9,233 nucleotides of DNA from Paludibacteraceae bacterium (lineage in GTDB: Bacteria; Bacteroidota; Bacteroidia; Bacteroidales; Paludibacteraceae), in the NCBI GenBank assembly GCA_904502115.1, contig CAJGDW010000056.1, positions 1-9,233 of the forward strand, read 5' to 3'. Position numbers and translations under genes: made by a program. This document shows, in pieces, positions 1 to 5,732 of the stretch; the stretch's first letter is position 1; every line of letters starts with the position of its first letter. Under the pieces are notes generated by a model, which was not told the origin of the DNA, made no database searches, and saw nothing but the letters and a program-made list of their open reading frames with translations.

Positions 1-1
1 C

Positions 2-679
2 ATCGTTAAAGGTTGGGATTCCAACTGGTTTGGTGGTAAAAACTATGGTGATACCATCTTGGAAGATTCTAAACTAAGAAAATACTTGCAAGCCCGTTTG
101 GCTAAATGCAGCGTATCACGTATTGTTATTGAACGTACTGTTAAATTGATCACTATCACTGTTTGCACCTCTCGTCCCGGTATGATTATCGGTAAAGGCG
201 GTCAAGAAGTTGATAAGTTGAAAGAAGAATTGAAAAAAATTACCGATAAGGACGTACAAATTAACATCTTTGAAATTAAGAAACCTGATTTGGACGCAGA
301 AATCGTTGGTAACAACATCGCTCGTCAAATCGAAGGTAAATTTGCTTACCGTCGTGCTGTAAAAACTGCTATCGCAGCTACCATGCGCGCAGGTGCAGAA
401 GGTATCAAGGTTCAAGTGTCTGGTCGTCTAAACGGTGCTGAAATGGCTCGTTCGGAAATGTACAAAGAAGGACGTACTCCTCTTCACACTTTCCGTGCAG
501 ACATCGACTATGCACAATGCGAAGCACTTACCAAGGTAGGTCTTATTGGTATTAAGGTTTGGATTTGCCGTGGCGAAGTTTATGGCAAAAAAGACCTTAC
601 TCCTCAATTTACCAACGCCAAAGAAGGCCACTCAATGGGTGGAAACAATGGCAAAGGTTTCAAAAAGAGAAAAAAATAA
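2..679 (+). CDS. rpsC: 30S ribosomal protein S3 (uS3), 5'-truncated by window edge
   Basis: S3 sits in the head of the 30S subunit at the mRNA entry channel, where it helps with mRNA unwinding and start selection. The reading frame is open from base 2, giving 225 visible residues beginning IVKGWDSNWFGG, the usual S3 sequence shortly after the N-terminus; by comparison with the family about 14 residues are missing upstream. A TTG at 59 is in frame but is not the start, because S3-like sequence continues upstream of it. A type II KH domain is visible with its GxxG loop (GKGG) at about visible residues 64-67, followed by the S3 C-terminal domain with GAEMARSEMYKEGRTPLHT and a long basic tail ending KKRKK. 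In the standard order rplV should lie just upstream. The stop is followed by 20 nt before rplP. Identification is secure. Confidence 0.97.
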   Translation: MVKGWDSNWFGGKNYGDTILEDSKLRKYLQARLAKCSVSRIVIERTVKLITITVCTSRPGMIIGKGGQEVDKLKEELKKITDKDVQINIFEIKKPDLDAEIVGNNIARQIEGKFAYRRAVKTAIAATMRAGAEGIKVQVSGRLNGAEMARSEMYKEGRTPLHTFRADIDYAQCEALTKVGLIGIKVWICRGEVYGKKDLTPQFTNAKEGHSMGGNNGKGFKKRKK

Positions 680-699
680 TCTGTTAATTTCAAGAAATT

Positions 700-1134
700 A
701 TGTTACAACCTAAAAAGACTAAGTTCAGAAGACCCCAAAAGGGTACCATGAAAGGCAATGCTGGCCGTGGTAACCAATTGGCTTTTGGATCTTTCGGTAT
801 AAAGGCCTTGCAACCAAAATGGATTACCGGTCGCCAAATTGAAGCGGCTCGTATTGCTGTTACCAGATACATGCAACGTCAAGGTCAAGTATGGGTGAGA
901 ATTTTCCCCGATAAACCAATCACCAAAAAACCTGCAGACGTACGTATGGGTAAAGGTAAAGGTAACCCAGAAGGCTATGTAGCTCCTGTTACTCCCGGCC
1001 GTATGTTATTTGAAGTAGAAGGCGTTCCTTTCGCAGTTGCTAAAGAAGCATTGCGTTTGGCTGCTCAAAAACTTCCTATCACAACTAAATTTGTGGTAAG
1101 ACGTGACTACGATTATGAATCTGAAAATGCGTAA
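700..1134 (+). CDS. rplP: 50S ribosomal protein L16 (uL16)
   Basis: L16 binds 23S rRNA near the A-site and peptidyl-transferase centre and is a late-assembling protein needed for active 50S subunits. The 144-aa length is close to the usual 136-144. The N-terminus MLQPKKTKFRR and the core VRMGKGKGNPEGYVAPV are diagnostic. The Arg of VRMGKGKG corresponds to the arginine hydroxylated in E. coli L16; whether this organism has that hydroxylase cannot be seen here. The C-terminal part (KLPITTKFVVRRDYDYESENA) carries an acidic tail longer than in E. coli. The ATG at 700 matches the family N-terminus exactly. There is no Shine-Dalgarno upstream, only an AT-rich stretch with A at -3. rpmC follows after 5 nt, so the two are probably co-translated. 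Confidence 0.98.
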   Translation: MLQPKKTKFRRPQKGTMKGNAGRGNQLAFGSFGIKALQPKWITGRQIEAARIAVTRYMQRQGQVWVRIFPDKPITKKPADVRMGKGKGNPEGYVAPVTPGRMLFEVEGVPFAVAKEALRLAAQKLPITTKFVVRRDYDYESENA

Positions 1135-1139
1135 ATAGT

Positions 1140-1334
1140 ATGAAAACAGCAGAAATTAAAAAGTTAGTAGACAAAGAGATTGTAGAAAGACTCGAAGGCG
1201 AAAAAGCTAACCTAGCTAAATTGAAGTTGAGCCATGCTATTTCTCCGCTTGACAATCCTAGTCAAATTCGTGAAACACGCAAAACTATTGCTCGTTTAGA
1301 AACCGAGTTGCGTCAAAGAGAAATTAATAAATAA
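1140..1334 (+). CDS. rpmC: 50S ribosomal protein L29 (uL29)
   Basis: L29 is a small two-helix protein beside the polypeptide exit tunnel, near L23 and the docking area for trigger factor and SRP. The 64-aa product matches the family length. It has the expected helical hairpin: a charged first helix (MKTAEIKKLVDKEIVERLEGEKANLAKLK, residues 1-29), a turn with SHAISPLDNPSQIRE, then the conserved second helix with RKTIARLETELRQRE. The position between L16 and S17 is the universal one. The start is 5 nt after the rplP stop and has no Shine-Dalgarno, so translation probably relies on ribosomes finishing rplP or on the AT-rich context. Nothing looks damaged. Confidence 0.97.
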   Translation: MKTAEIKKLVDKEIVERLEGEKANLAKLKLSHAISPLDNPSQIRETRKTIARLETELRQREINK

Positions 1335-1347
1335 TAATACACCGGAT

Positions 1348-1599
1348 ATGAGAAACCTAAGAAAAGAAAGACAAGGAATCGTATCAAGCAACAAAATGGA
1401 CAAAACCATTACCGTTGCTGTCAAGTGGAAAGAAAAACACCCTATTTACGGTAAATTCGTAAACAAGACAAAAAAATACCACGCACACGACGAAAAGAAC
1501 GAATGTGGTATTGGTGATACGGTAAGAATTATGGAAACTCGTCCATTGAGTAAACTCAAAAGATGGAGATTGATTGAAATAATCGAAAAAGCAAAATAA
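1348..1599 (+). CDS. rpsQ: 30S ribosomal protein S17 (uS17)
   Basis: S17 is a primary 16S rRNA-binding protein with an OB-fold that organises the 5' domain during 30S assembly. The product is 83 aa, the usual size. It opens with MRNLRKERQGIVSSNKMDKT, where GxVxSxKMDKT is the family hallmark, and ends with the S17 signature GDTVRIMETRPLSKLKRWR (residues 57-75). The HPxYGKFV segment is the usual rRNA-contacting loop. The start ATG lies 13 nt after rpmC with G at -3 and no Shine-Dalgarno. Early arginines (codons 2, 5 and 8) are all AGA, while CGT appears only later. rplN begins 3 nt after the stop, which marks the conventional S10/spc operon boundary, but there is no room here for a separate promoter. 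Confidence 0.98.
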   Translation: MRNLRKERQGIVSSNKMDKTITVAVKWKEKHPIYGKFVNKTKKYHAHDEKNECGIGDTVRIMETRPLSKLKRWRLIEIIEKAK

Positions 1600-1602
1600 A
1601 CC

Positions 1603-1968
1603 ATGATACAACAAGAATCAAGACTTACCGTAGCCGACAACAGTGGCGCAAAAGAAGTGCTATGTATTCGCGTATTGGGCGGTACTGGCAAACGCTATGC
1701 CACAGTAGGGGACATTATTGTTGTGGCTGTTAAATCGGTAATCCCCTCTAGTGATACTAAAAAAGGTGCCGTTTCGAAGGCAGTGGTAGTTCGTACCAAA
1801 AAAGAAATCAGACGTGCTGATGGCTCGTACATCCGTTTCGATGACAACGCTTGCGTTTTGTTGAACGGCGCTGGCGAAATGAGAGGCAGCCGTATCTTCG
1901 GACCTGTAGCCAGAGAATTGCGTGCAACTAACATGAAAATTGTTTCATTAGCACCCGAAGTACTTTAA
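1603..1968 (+). CDS. rplN: 50S ribosomal protein L14 (uL14)
   Basis: L14 binds 23S rRNA at the subunit interface and forms intersubunit bridges with 16S rRNA; it is also the docking site of the silencing factor RsfS. The 121-aa product matches the family (122 in E. coli). MIQQESRLTVADNSGAKEVL at the start, the VVVRTKKEIRRADGSYIRFD block (residues 61-80) and the C-terminal GSRIFGPVARELR...KIVSLAPEVL are all textbook L14. In E. coli this gene opens the spc operon under its own promoter; here it starts only 3 nt after rpsQ, so a separate promoter would have to lie inside rpsQ. I see none and infer read-through from the S10 genes. Confidence 0.98.
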   Translation: MIQQESRLTVADNSGAKEVLCIRVLGGTGKRYATVGDIIVVAVKSVIPSSDTKKGAVSKAVVVRTKKEIRRADGSYIRFDDNACVLLNGAGEMRGSRIFGPVARELRATNMKIVSLAPEVL

Positions 1969-1988
1969 TTCGAAAAAACAATTCAGAG

Positions 1989-2303
1989 ATGACAAAGTTA
2001 CACATCAAAAAAGGTGATACCGTCTATGTAAACGCAGGCGATGACAAAGGTAAAATCGCTCGCGTTTTGGAAGTGCAAGTTGAAAAACAACGCGCTATCG
2101 TAGAAGGTGTTAATATGGTATCAAAACATACCAAACCTAATGCAAAAAGTCCACAAGGTGGCATTGTGAAAAAAGAAGCTCCCATTCACATCTCTAACCT
2201 AAACGTAGTAGACAAAAACAACAAACCTACTCGTATCGGTCGTAAAAAAGTGGATGGCAAATCAGTGCGTTACGCTAAAACAACAGGGGAGGAAATTAAA
2301 TAA
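1989..2303 (+). CDS. rplX: 50S ribosomal protein L24 (uL24)
   Basis: L24 is one of the two proteins that start 50S assembly, binding the 5' domain of 23S rRNA, and it later sits at the tunnel exit. The 104-aa product has a KOW motif at about residues 5-35 (IKKGDTVYVNAGDDKGKIARV), followed by the conserved VEGVNMVSKHTKPNAKSPQGGIVKKEAPIH region in residues 38-67. The C-terminus ends TTGEEIK. The start is 20 nt after rplN with no clear Shine-Dalgarno. Its stop codon TAA shares its last A with the ATG of rplE (TAATG), and its final codons GGG GAG GAA form an SD-like run for rplE. This tight junction suggests translational coupling of L24 and L5. Confidence 0.98.
   Translation: MTKLHIKKGDTVYVNAGDDKGKIARVLEVQVEKQRAIVEGVNMVSKHTKPNAKSPQGGIVKKEAPIHISNLNVVDKNNKPTRIGRKKVDGKSVRYAKTTGEEIK
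2286..2292 (+). promoter_or_regulatory. Shine-Dalgarno-like run for rplE inside rplX
   Basis: GGGGAGG, including the SD core GGAGG at 2288-2292, ends 10 nt before the rplE ATG at 2303. It lies within the GGG GAG GAA codons (Gly-Glu-Glu) of rplX, so it may be partly a coding coincidence. Most starts in this window have no such element. In E. coli the rplX-rplE junction is where S8 represses the spc operon; whether that holds here is unknown, and I saw no S8-site-like helix. Confidence 0.5.
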
Positions 2304-2845
2304 TGAATACCGCTAGTTTAAAGAAAGATTACGTAGAACGCATTGCTCCCGCTTTGATGAAACAATTTGGTTACAAATCGAGCATGCAAGTGCCCGTTTT
2401 GGAAAAAATTGTTTTGAACCAAGGTTTAGGTGCAGCAGTTGCAGACAAAAAAATCATCGAAATTGCTATCAACGAAATGACTGCAATTTCTGGCCAAAAA
2501 GCTGTAGCAACTTATTCGAAAAAAGACATTTCGAACTTCAAGTTGCGTAAAAAAATGCCTATTGGTGTATGTGTTACCCTTCGTCGCGATCAAATGTACG
2601 AATTCCTAGAAAAATTGGTACGCGTTGCATTGCCTCGTATCCGCGACTTTAAAGGTATCAACAGCAAAATGGATGGCCGTGGAAATTATACCTTTGGTAT
2701 CCAAGAACAAATTATTTTCCCAGAAATCAACATCGACGCTGTTTCTAAAATCATGGGTATGAACATTACCTTTGTTACTTCGGCTAAAACCGACGAAGAA
2801 GCTTATGCTTTGTTGAAAGAATTTGGTTTACCCTTTAAAAAATAA
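2303..2845 (+). CDS. rplE: 50S ribosomal protein L5 (uL5)
   Basis: L5 binds 5S rRNA, joins it to the 50S central protuberance with L18, and contacts P-site tRNA and S13. The product is 180 aa, the usual length. Visible family blocks are VPVLEKIVLNQGLG at residues 30-43 (the L5 signature region), the LRKKMPIGVCVTLRRDQMYEFL core, and DGRGNYTFGIQEQIIFPEI in the C-terminal half, ending with TSAKTDEEAYALLKEFGLPF. The ATG at 2303 overlaps the rplX stop by one base and aligns with the family start. It is one of the few genes here with an SD-like run at proper spacing. rpsN starts 10 nt downstream. Confidence 0.98.
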   Translation: MNTASLKKDYVERIAPALMKQFGYKSSMQVPVLEKIVLNQGLGAAVADKKIIEIAINEMTAISGQKAVATYSKKDISNFKLRKKMPIGVCVTLRRDQMYEFLEKLVRVALPRIRDFKGINSKMDGRGNYTFGIQEQIIFPEINIDAVSKIMGMNITFVTSAKTDEEAYALLKEFGLPFKK

Positions 2846-2849
2846 GGAA
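2844..2849 (+). promoter_or_regulatory. Weak Shine-Dalgarno-like site for rpsN
   Basis: AAGGAA overlaps the end of the rplE TAA stop and ends 6 nt before the rpsN ATG at 2856. The core AAGGA is complementary to the standard 16S 3' end. It is shorter than the rplF site, and in AT-rich DNA a six-base match of this kind may be chance. Confidence 0.35.
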
Positions 2850-2855
2850 TAGATT

Positions 2856-3125
2856 ATGGCAAAAGAATCAATGAAAGCCCGCGAGGTGAAAAGAGCAAAA
2901 TTAGTTGCCAAATTTGCTGCTAAAAGAGAACAACTTAAAGCAGAAGGCAATTATGAAGCTTTGCAAGCTCTTCCTAAAAATGCCTCTCCGGTTAGATTAC
3001 ACAACCGTTGCAAAATCACAGGTCGTCCTAAAGGTTATATGCGTGTATTTGGATTATCTCGTATCCAATTCCGCGAAATGGCTTCTAAAGGCTTGATCCC
3101 AGGTGTTAAAAAAGCAAGCTGGTAA
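2856..3125 (+). CDS. rpsN: 30S ribosomal protein S14 (uS14), zinc-free form
   Basis: S14 is a late-assembling protein of the 30S head that contacts S3, S10 and 16S rRNA. The 89-aa product belongs to the longer, zinc-independent type: MAKESMKAREVKRAKL at the N-terminus as in E. coli, a shortened middle compared with the 101-aa E. coli protein, then RLHNRCKITGRPKGYMRVFG and the C-terminal IPGVKKASW. Only one cysteine (C52) is present, so the paired CxxC zinc ligands of the short form (about 61 aa) are absent. A weak AAGGAA precedes the start. After the stop comes a 70-nt spacer, the longest in the window, containing a hairpin, before rpsH. A zinc-dependent paralogue elsewhere in the genome cannot be excluded. 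Confidence 0.98.
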   Translation: MAKESMKAREVKRAKLVAKFAAKREQLKAEGNYEALQALPKNASPVRLHNRCKITGRPKGYMRVFGLSRIQFREMASKGLIPGVKKASW

Positions 3126-3157
3126 TCAAAAATAAACAAAAGAAAGTATAACTAAAT

Positions 3158-3181
3158 ATTGTCAGGGCAGTCCTGATTAAT
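3158..3181 (+). other. Hairpin in the rpsN-rpsH spacer
   Basis: TCAGG (3162-3166) and CCTGA (3172-3176) form a perfect 5-bp stem around loop GCAGT. It can be extended by a G-U pair (3161/3177) and, after one bulged T (3178), by three A-T pairs (ATT 3158-3160 with AAT 3179-3181). A T-rich run TTTAATTTTT follows from 3181. The stem is short and only moderately GC-rich, so as a terminator it would be weak and rpsH lies immediately downstream. It may be a leader structure for rpsH, an mRNA-processing or partial attenuation site, or nothing functional. Confidence 0.4.
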
Positions 3182-3195
3182 TTAATTTTTAACTT

Positions 3196-3591
3196 ATGAC
3201 AGATCCAATAGCAGATTATTTGACGCGTTTGCGCAATGCAATCAAAGCTGGCCACAAAGTAGTGGAGGTTCCTGCGTCAAATCTTAAAAAAGAACTTACC
3301 AAGATCTTGTTTGAACAAGGATATATCTTGAACTACAAGTTCGAAGAAGATGGTCCTCAAGGTACCATCAAAGTGGCTTTGAAATATGACAAAGCCGGTA
3401 AAGTAAACGCTATTAAAAAATTACAGCGTGTATCTACTCCAGGTTTGCGTAAATATGCAAGCCATAAAGATCTCCCACGTGTATTGAACGGTTTGGGAAT
3501 CGCCATCATTTCTACCTCTAAAGGTGTAATGACCGACAAAGAAGCTCGCGAATTGAACGTGGGTGGTGAAGTATTGTGTTATGTTTATTAA
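3196..3591 (+). CDS. rpsH: 30S ribosomal protein S8 (uS8)
   Basis: S8 is a primary 16S rRNA-binding protein of the central domain; in E. coli it also represses spc operon translation by binding its own mRNA. The product is 131 aa against 130 in E. coli. The N-terminus MTDPIADYLTRLRNAIKAGH and the C-terminal signature STSKGVMTDKEARELNVGGE are unambiguous, ending LCYVY. The start follows the 70-nt AT-rich spacer and has no Shine-Dalgarno. It is one of only two genes here with a pyrimidine (C) at -3. With a long leader carrying a hairpin, S8 is the gene in this window whose initiation looks most separately controlled, though that is inference. Confidence 0.98.
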   Translation: MTDPIADYLTRLRNAIKAGHKVVEVPASNLKKELTKILFEQGYILNYKFEEDGPQGTIKVALKYDKAGKVNAIKKLQRVSTPGLRKYASHKDLPRVLNGLGIAIISTSKGVMTDKEARELNVGGEVLCYVY

Positions 3592-3593
3592 TT

Positions 3594-3600
3594 GAGGAGG
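3594..3600 (+). promoter_or_regulatory. Canonical Shine-Dalgarno of rplF
   Basis: GAGGAGG, with core GGAGG at 3596-3600, is followed by 8 nt and then ATG at 3609. This is ideal spacing and a strong match to the standard anti-SD. It lies outside any coding sequence (rpsH ends at 3591), so codon choice cannot explain it. It also decides the rplF start: the upstream in-frame ATG at 3576 would place 11 extra residues inside rpsH. Confidence 0.8.
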
Positions 3601-3608
3601 ATAGAAAG

Positions 3609-4163
3609 ATGTCTAGAATTGGAAAATTACCTATCAGCATACCTGCCGGTGTAACAGTTACTGTTTCTGGCAACGAAGTGGCCGTTAAGGGTCCTAAAGG
3701 TGAGTTGAAACAAACCATCAATCCTATTATTTCTGTAGAAGTAAACGGTAACGAAATTGTTTGTACTCGCCCAAATGACGAAAAACAAACCAAAGCTATG
3801 CACGGTTTGTACCGCGTTTTGATTAACAACATGGTAGTAGGTGTATCACAAGGCTACAAACAAACTCTTGAATTGGTTGGTGTAGGTTATCGTGTATCTA
3901 ACCAAGGTCAAGTAATTGAGTTTGCTTTGGGTTATACCCACAACATTTTCTTGAAACTTCCCAACGAAGTTAAAGTTGAAACTAAGAGCGAAAGAAACCA
4001 AAACCCTCTTGTTATCTTAGAAAGCTGTGACAAACAATTGTTGGGTCAAGTTTGTGCAAAAATTCGTTCGTTCCGCAAACCTGAACCTTACAAAGGAAAA
4101 GGTATTAAGTTCGTAGGCGAACAAATTCGTAGAAAAGCTGGTAAATCAGCAGGTGCCAAATAA
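3609..4163 (+). CDS. rplF: 50S ribosomal protein L6 (uL6)
   Basis: L6 lies near the sarcin-ricin loop and the factor-binding site, and acts late in 50S assembly. The 184-aa product contains the two tandem L6 domains (about residues 1-80 and 82-184). It opens MSRIGKLPISIPAGV and carries the bacterial signature PEPYKGKGIK at 158-167, with a basic C-terminus RRKAGKSAGAK. The frame is open upstream to an ATG at 3576, but those 11 residues (MLCLLIEEDRK) are not L6-like and overlap rpsH. The strong Shine-Dalgarno and the family N-terminus both fix the start at 3609. It is the only gene here with an unmistakable non-coding Shine-Dalgarno. Confidence 0.98.
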   Translation: MSRIGKLPISIPAGVTVTVSGNEVAVKGPKGELKQTINPIISVEVNGNEIVCTRPNDEKQTKAMHGLYRVLINNMVVGVSQGYKQTLELVGVGYRVSNQGQVIEFALGYTHNIFLKLPNEVKVETKSERNQNPLVILESCDKQLLGQVCAKIRSFRKPEPYKGKGIKFVGEQIRRKAGKSAGAK

Positions 4164-4179
4164 TTAAAAACGCAACGTC

Positions 4180-4536
4180 ATGACAGATAAAATAGCAAGA
4201 AGATTAAAAATTAAAGCTGGTGTCCGTGGTAAAATTTCGGGCACCGCTGAAAGACCTCGTATGTCAGTGTTCAGAAGCAATAGCCAAATCTATGTGCAAT
4301 TGATTGACGACACTGCTGCTAATGGTTCAGGTAAAACTTTGTTGGCTGAATCTTCGGTTGGTATCAAAGAAAAAATGACCAAAACCGAAAAATCGGCTAA
4401 AGTTGGCGAAATGATTGCTAAAAAAGCAATCGCAGCTGGTATCGAAACCGTAGTATTTGACCGTAACGGTTTCTTGTATCATGGTCGAGTTAAAGAAGTG
4501 GCAGAAGCCGCTCGTAAAGCAGGACTTAAATTTTAA
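4180..4536 (+). CDS. rplR: 50S ribosomal protein L18 (uL18)
   Basis: L18 binds 5S rRNA and, with L5, anchors it in the central protuberance. The product is 118 aa, as is typical. The basic N-terminal tail (IARRLKIKAGVRGKISGTAE) is followed by RPRMSVFRSNSQIYVQLIDD, the family block at residues 25-44. The C-terminal FDRNGFLYHGRVKEVAEAAR ends in KAGLKF, close to the E. coli form. The start is 16 nt after rplF with G at -3 and no Shine-Dalgarno. The first three arginine or leucine codons are AGA AGA TTA, with CGT dominating later. rpsE follows after 5 nt. Confidence 0.98.
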   Translation: MTDKIARRLKIKAGVRGKISGTAERPRMSVFRSNSQIYVQLIDDTAANGSGKTLLAESSVGIKEKMTKTEKSAKVGEMIAKKAIAAGIETVVFDRNGFLYHGRVKEVAEAARKAGLKF

Positions 4537-4541
4537 GTATT

Positions 4542-5063
4542 ATGGCAGATAAAAATAACAAAGTAAGATTAACGAACGAAAGTGAGTTAAAAGATAGATT
4601 AGTAGCCATTAATCGTGTTACTAAGGTTACCAAAGGTGGCCGTACCTTTACCTTTGCTGCTATCGTTGTTGTAGGTAACGAAGACGGTATCGTAGGTTGG
4701 GGTCTTGGTAAAGCCGGTGAAGTAACAGCTGCCATCGCTAAAGCCGTTGAGTCAGCTAAGAAAAACCTGATCAAAGTTCCAGTATTGAAAGGAACCATTC
4801 CTCACGAACAAACTGCACGTTTCAGCGGTTCTGAAGTATTCATCAAACCTGCAACCACTGGTACTGGTGTTAAAGCGGGTGGTGCTATGCGTGCCGTATT
4901 GGAAAGTGTTGGTATTACCGACGTATTGGCTAAGTCTAAAGGTTCTTCGAACCCTCACAACTTGGTAAAAGCCACTATTTTGGCTCTATCTGAATTAAGA
5001 GACGCTTATACCGTTGCTCAACAACGTGGTGTTTCTATGGAAAAAGTGTTCACCGGTAAATAA
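4542..5063 (+). CDS. rpsE: 30S ribosomal protein S5 (uS5)
   Basis: S5 is at the mRNA entry and decoding region and affects accuracy; it works beside S3 and S4. The 173-aa product has the N-terminal dsRBD-like domain (about residues 15-80) with the KGGR loop at 31-34, the equivalent of the E. coli site where spectinomycin resistance mutations fall; the loop looks wild type. The C-terminal domain (about 83-155) contains VKAGGAMRAVLESVGITDVL and GSSNPHNLVKATILAL. The start is 5 nt after rplR, with A at -3 and no Shine-Dalgarno. The first 20 codons use TTA and AGA only for Leu and Arg, while the body favours TTG and CGT. Confidence 0.98.
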   Translation: MADKNNKVRLTNESELKDRLVAINRVTKVTKGGRTFTFAAIVVVGNEDGIVGWGLGKAGEVTAAIAKAVESAKKNLIKVPVLKGTIPHEQTARFSGSEVFIKPATTGTGVKAGGAMRAVLESVGITDVLAKSKGSSNPHNLVKATILALSELRDAYTVAQQRGVSMEKVFTGK

Positions 5064-5071
5064 TTAATACG

Positions 5072-5248
5072 ATGGCAACAATTAAAGTTAAACAAGTAAA
5101 GAGTCGCATTGGCGCTCCTATCGACCAAAAAAGAACGTTGGATGCCCTAGGTTTAAGAAAATTGAACTCGGTGGTAGAAAAAGAAGATACCCCACAAATT
5201 TTGGGTATGATCAACAAAGTTAAACACTTGGTTGTAGTTGTGAAATAA
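5072..5248 (+). CDS. rpmD: 50S ribosomal protein L30 (uL30)
   Basis: L30 is a small 50S protein of the ferredoxin-like bacterial type, present in many but not all bacteria. I read this gene directly from the gap between rpsE and rplO: 58 codons plus TAA, beginning MATIKVKQVKSRIGAPIDQK and continuing RTLDALGLRKLNSVVEKEDT before ending KHLVVVVK. The pattern SxIGxPxxQKxTLxALGLRKxN is the L30 signature, and IxGMIxKVxHLVxV is its usual C-terminus. Length and position are standard. The start is 8 nt after rpsE, with A at -3 and no Shine-Dalgarno. A 28-nt AT-rich gap separates it from rplO. Confidence 0.97.
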   Translation: MATIKVKQVKSRIGAPIDQKRTLDALGLRKLNSVVEKEDTPQILGMINKVKHLVVVVK

Positions 5249-5276
5249 TTCTTTTTACATTTAAACAAAAAGAGAC

Positions 5277-5723
5277 ATGGATTTAAGTAATTTGAAACCT
5301 GCAGAAGGTTCTGTAAAAATACGTAAAAGAGTAGGTCGTGGTTCTGGTTCTGGTTTGGGCGGTACCTCTACTCGTGGTCATAAAGGTGCTAAATCTCGCT
5401 CTGGTTATTCGAGAAAGATTGGTTTTGAAGGTGGTCAAATGCCTATGCAACGTCGTTTGCCTAAATTTGGCTTCAAAAACATCAATCGCGTAGAGTACAA
5501 AGCAATCAACTTGTCTGTATTGCAAGAATTGGCAGCTGCTAAAAATCTAGAAAAAGTTTCTGTTTCTGATTTGGTAGAAGCTGGTTACATTTCTTCAAAA
5601 CAATTGGTTAAGATTTTGGCAAAAGGCGAATTGACCGCAAAATTGGAAGTAAGCGCACACGCTTTCTCTAAAGCAGCCATCGAAGCCATCGAAAAAGCAG
5701 GTGGTAGTGTGGTAACATTATAA
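5277..5723 (+). CDS. rplO: 50S ribosomal protein L15 (uL15)
   Basis: L15 is a late-assembling 50S protein whose long flexible N-terminal arm threads into 23S rRNA. The 148-aa product starts MDLSNLKPAEGSVK and has the glycine/arginine-rich arm RVGRGSGSGLGGTSTRGHKG at residues 18-37, then FEGGQMPMQRRLPKFGFKN at 50-68. The globular C-terminal half contains the conserved VKILAKGELTAKLEVSAHAFS and ends AGGSVVTL. No residue expected from the family looks missing. The start has G at -3 and only a weak AGAG upstream. secY begins 9 nt after the stop, the conserved L15-SecY pairing of the spc operon. Confidence 0.98.
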   Translation: MDLSNLKPAEGSVKIRKRVGRGSGSGLGGTSTRGHKGAKSRSGYSRKIGFEGGQMPMQRRLPKFGFKNINRVEYKAINLSVLQELAAAKNLEKVSVSDLVEAGYISSKQLVKILAKGELTAKLEVSAHAFSKAAIEAIEKAGGSVVTL

Positions 5724-5732
5724 TTCGTTACT

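Noticed and set aside
59..61. TTG as the start of rpsC
   Set aside because: S3 homology (GWDSNWFGGKNYGDTI) continues upstream to the window edge, so the gene is merely truncated.
2905..3096. Second plus-strand frame inside rpsN (63 aa)
   Set aside because: It is an out-of-frame shadow of rpsN with no family resemblance or start signal.
3576..3608. Longer rplF starting at an upstream in-frame ATG (11 extra residues)
   Set aside because: The extension overlaps rpsH, is not L6-like, and the strong Shine-Dalgarno at 3594-3600 points to the ATG at 3609.
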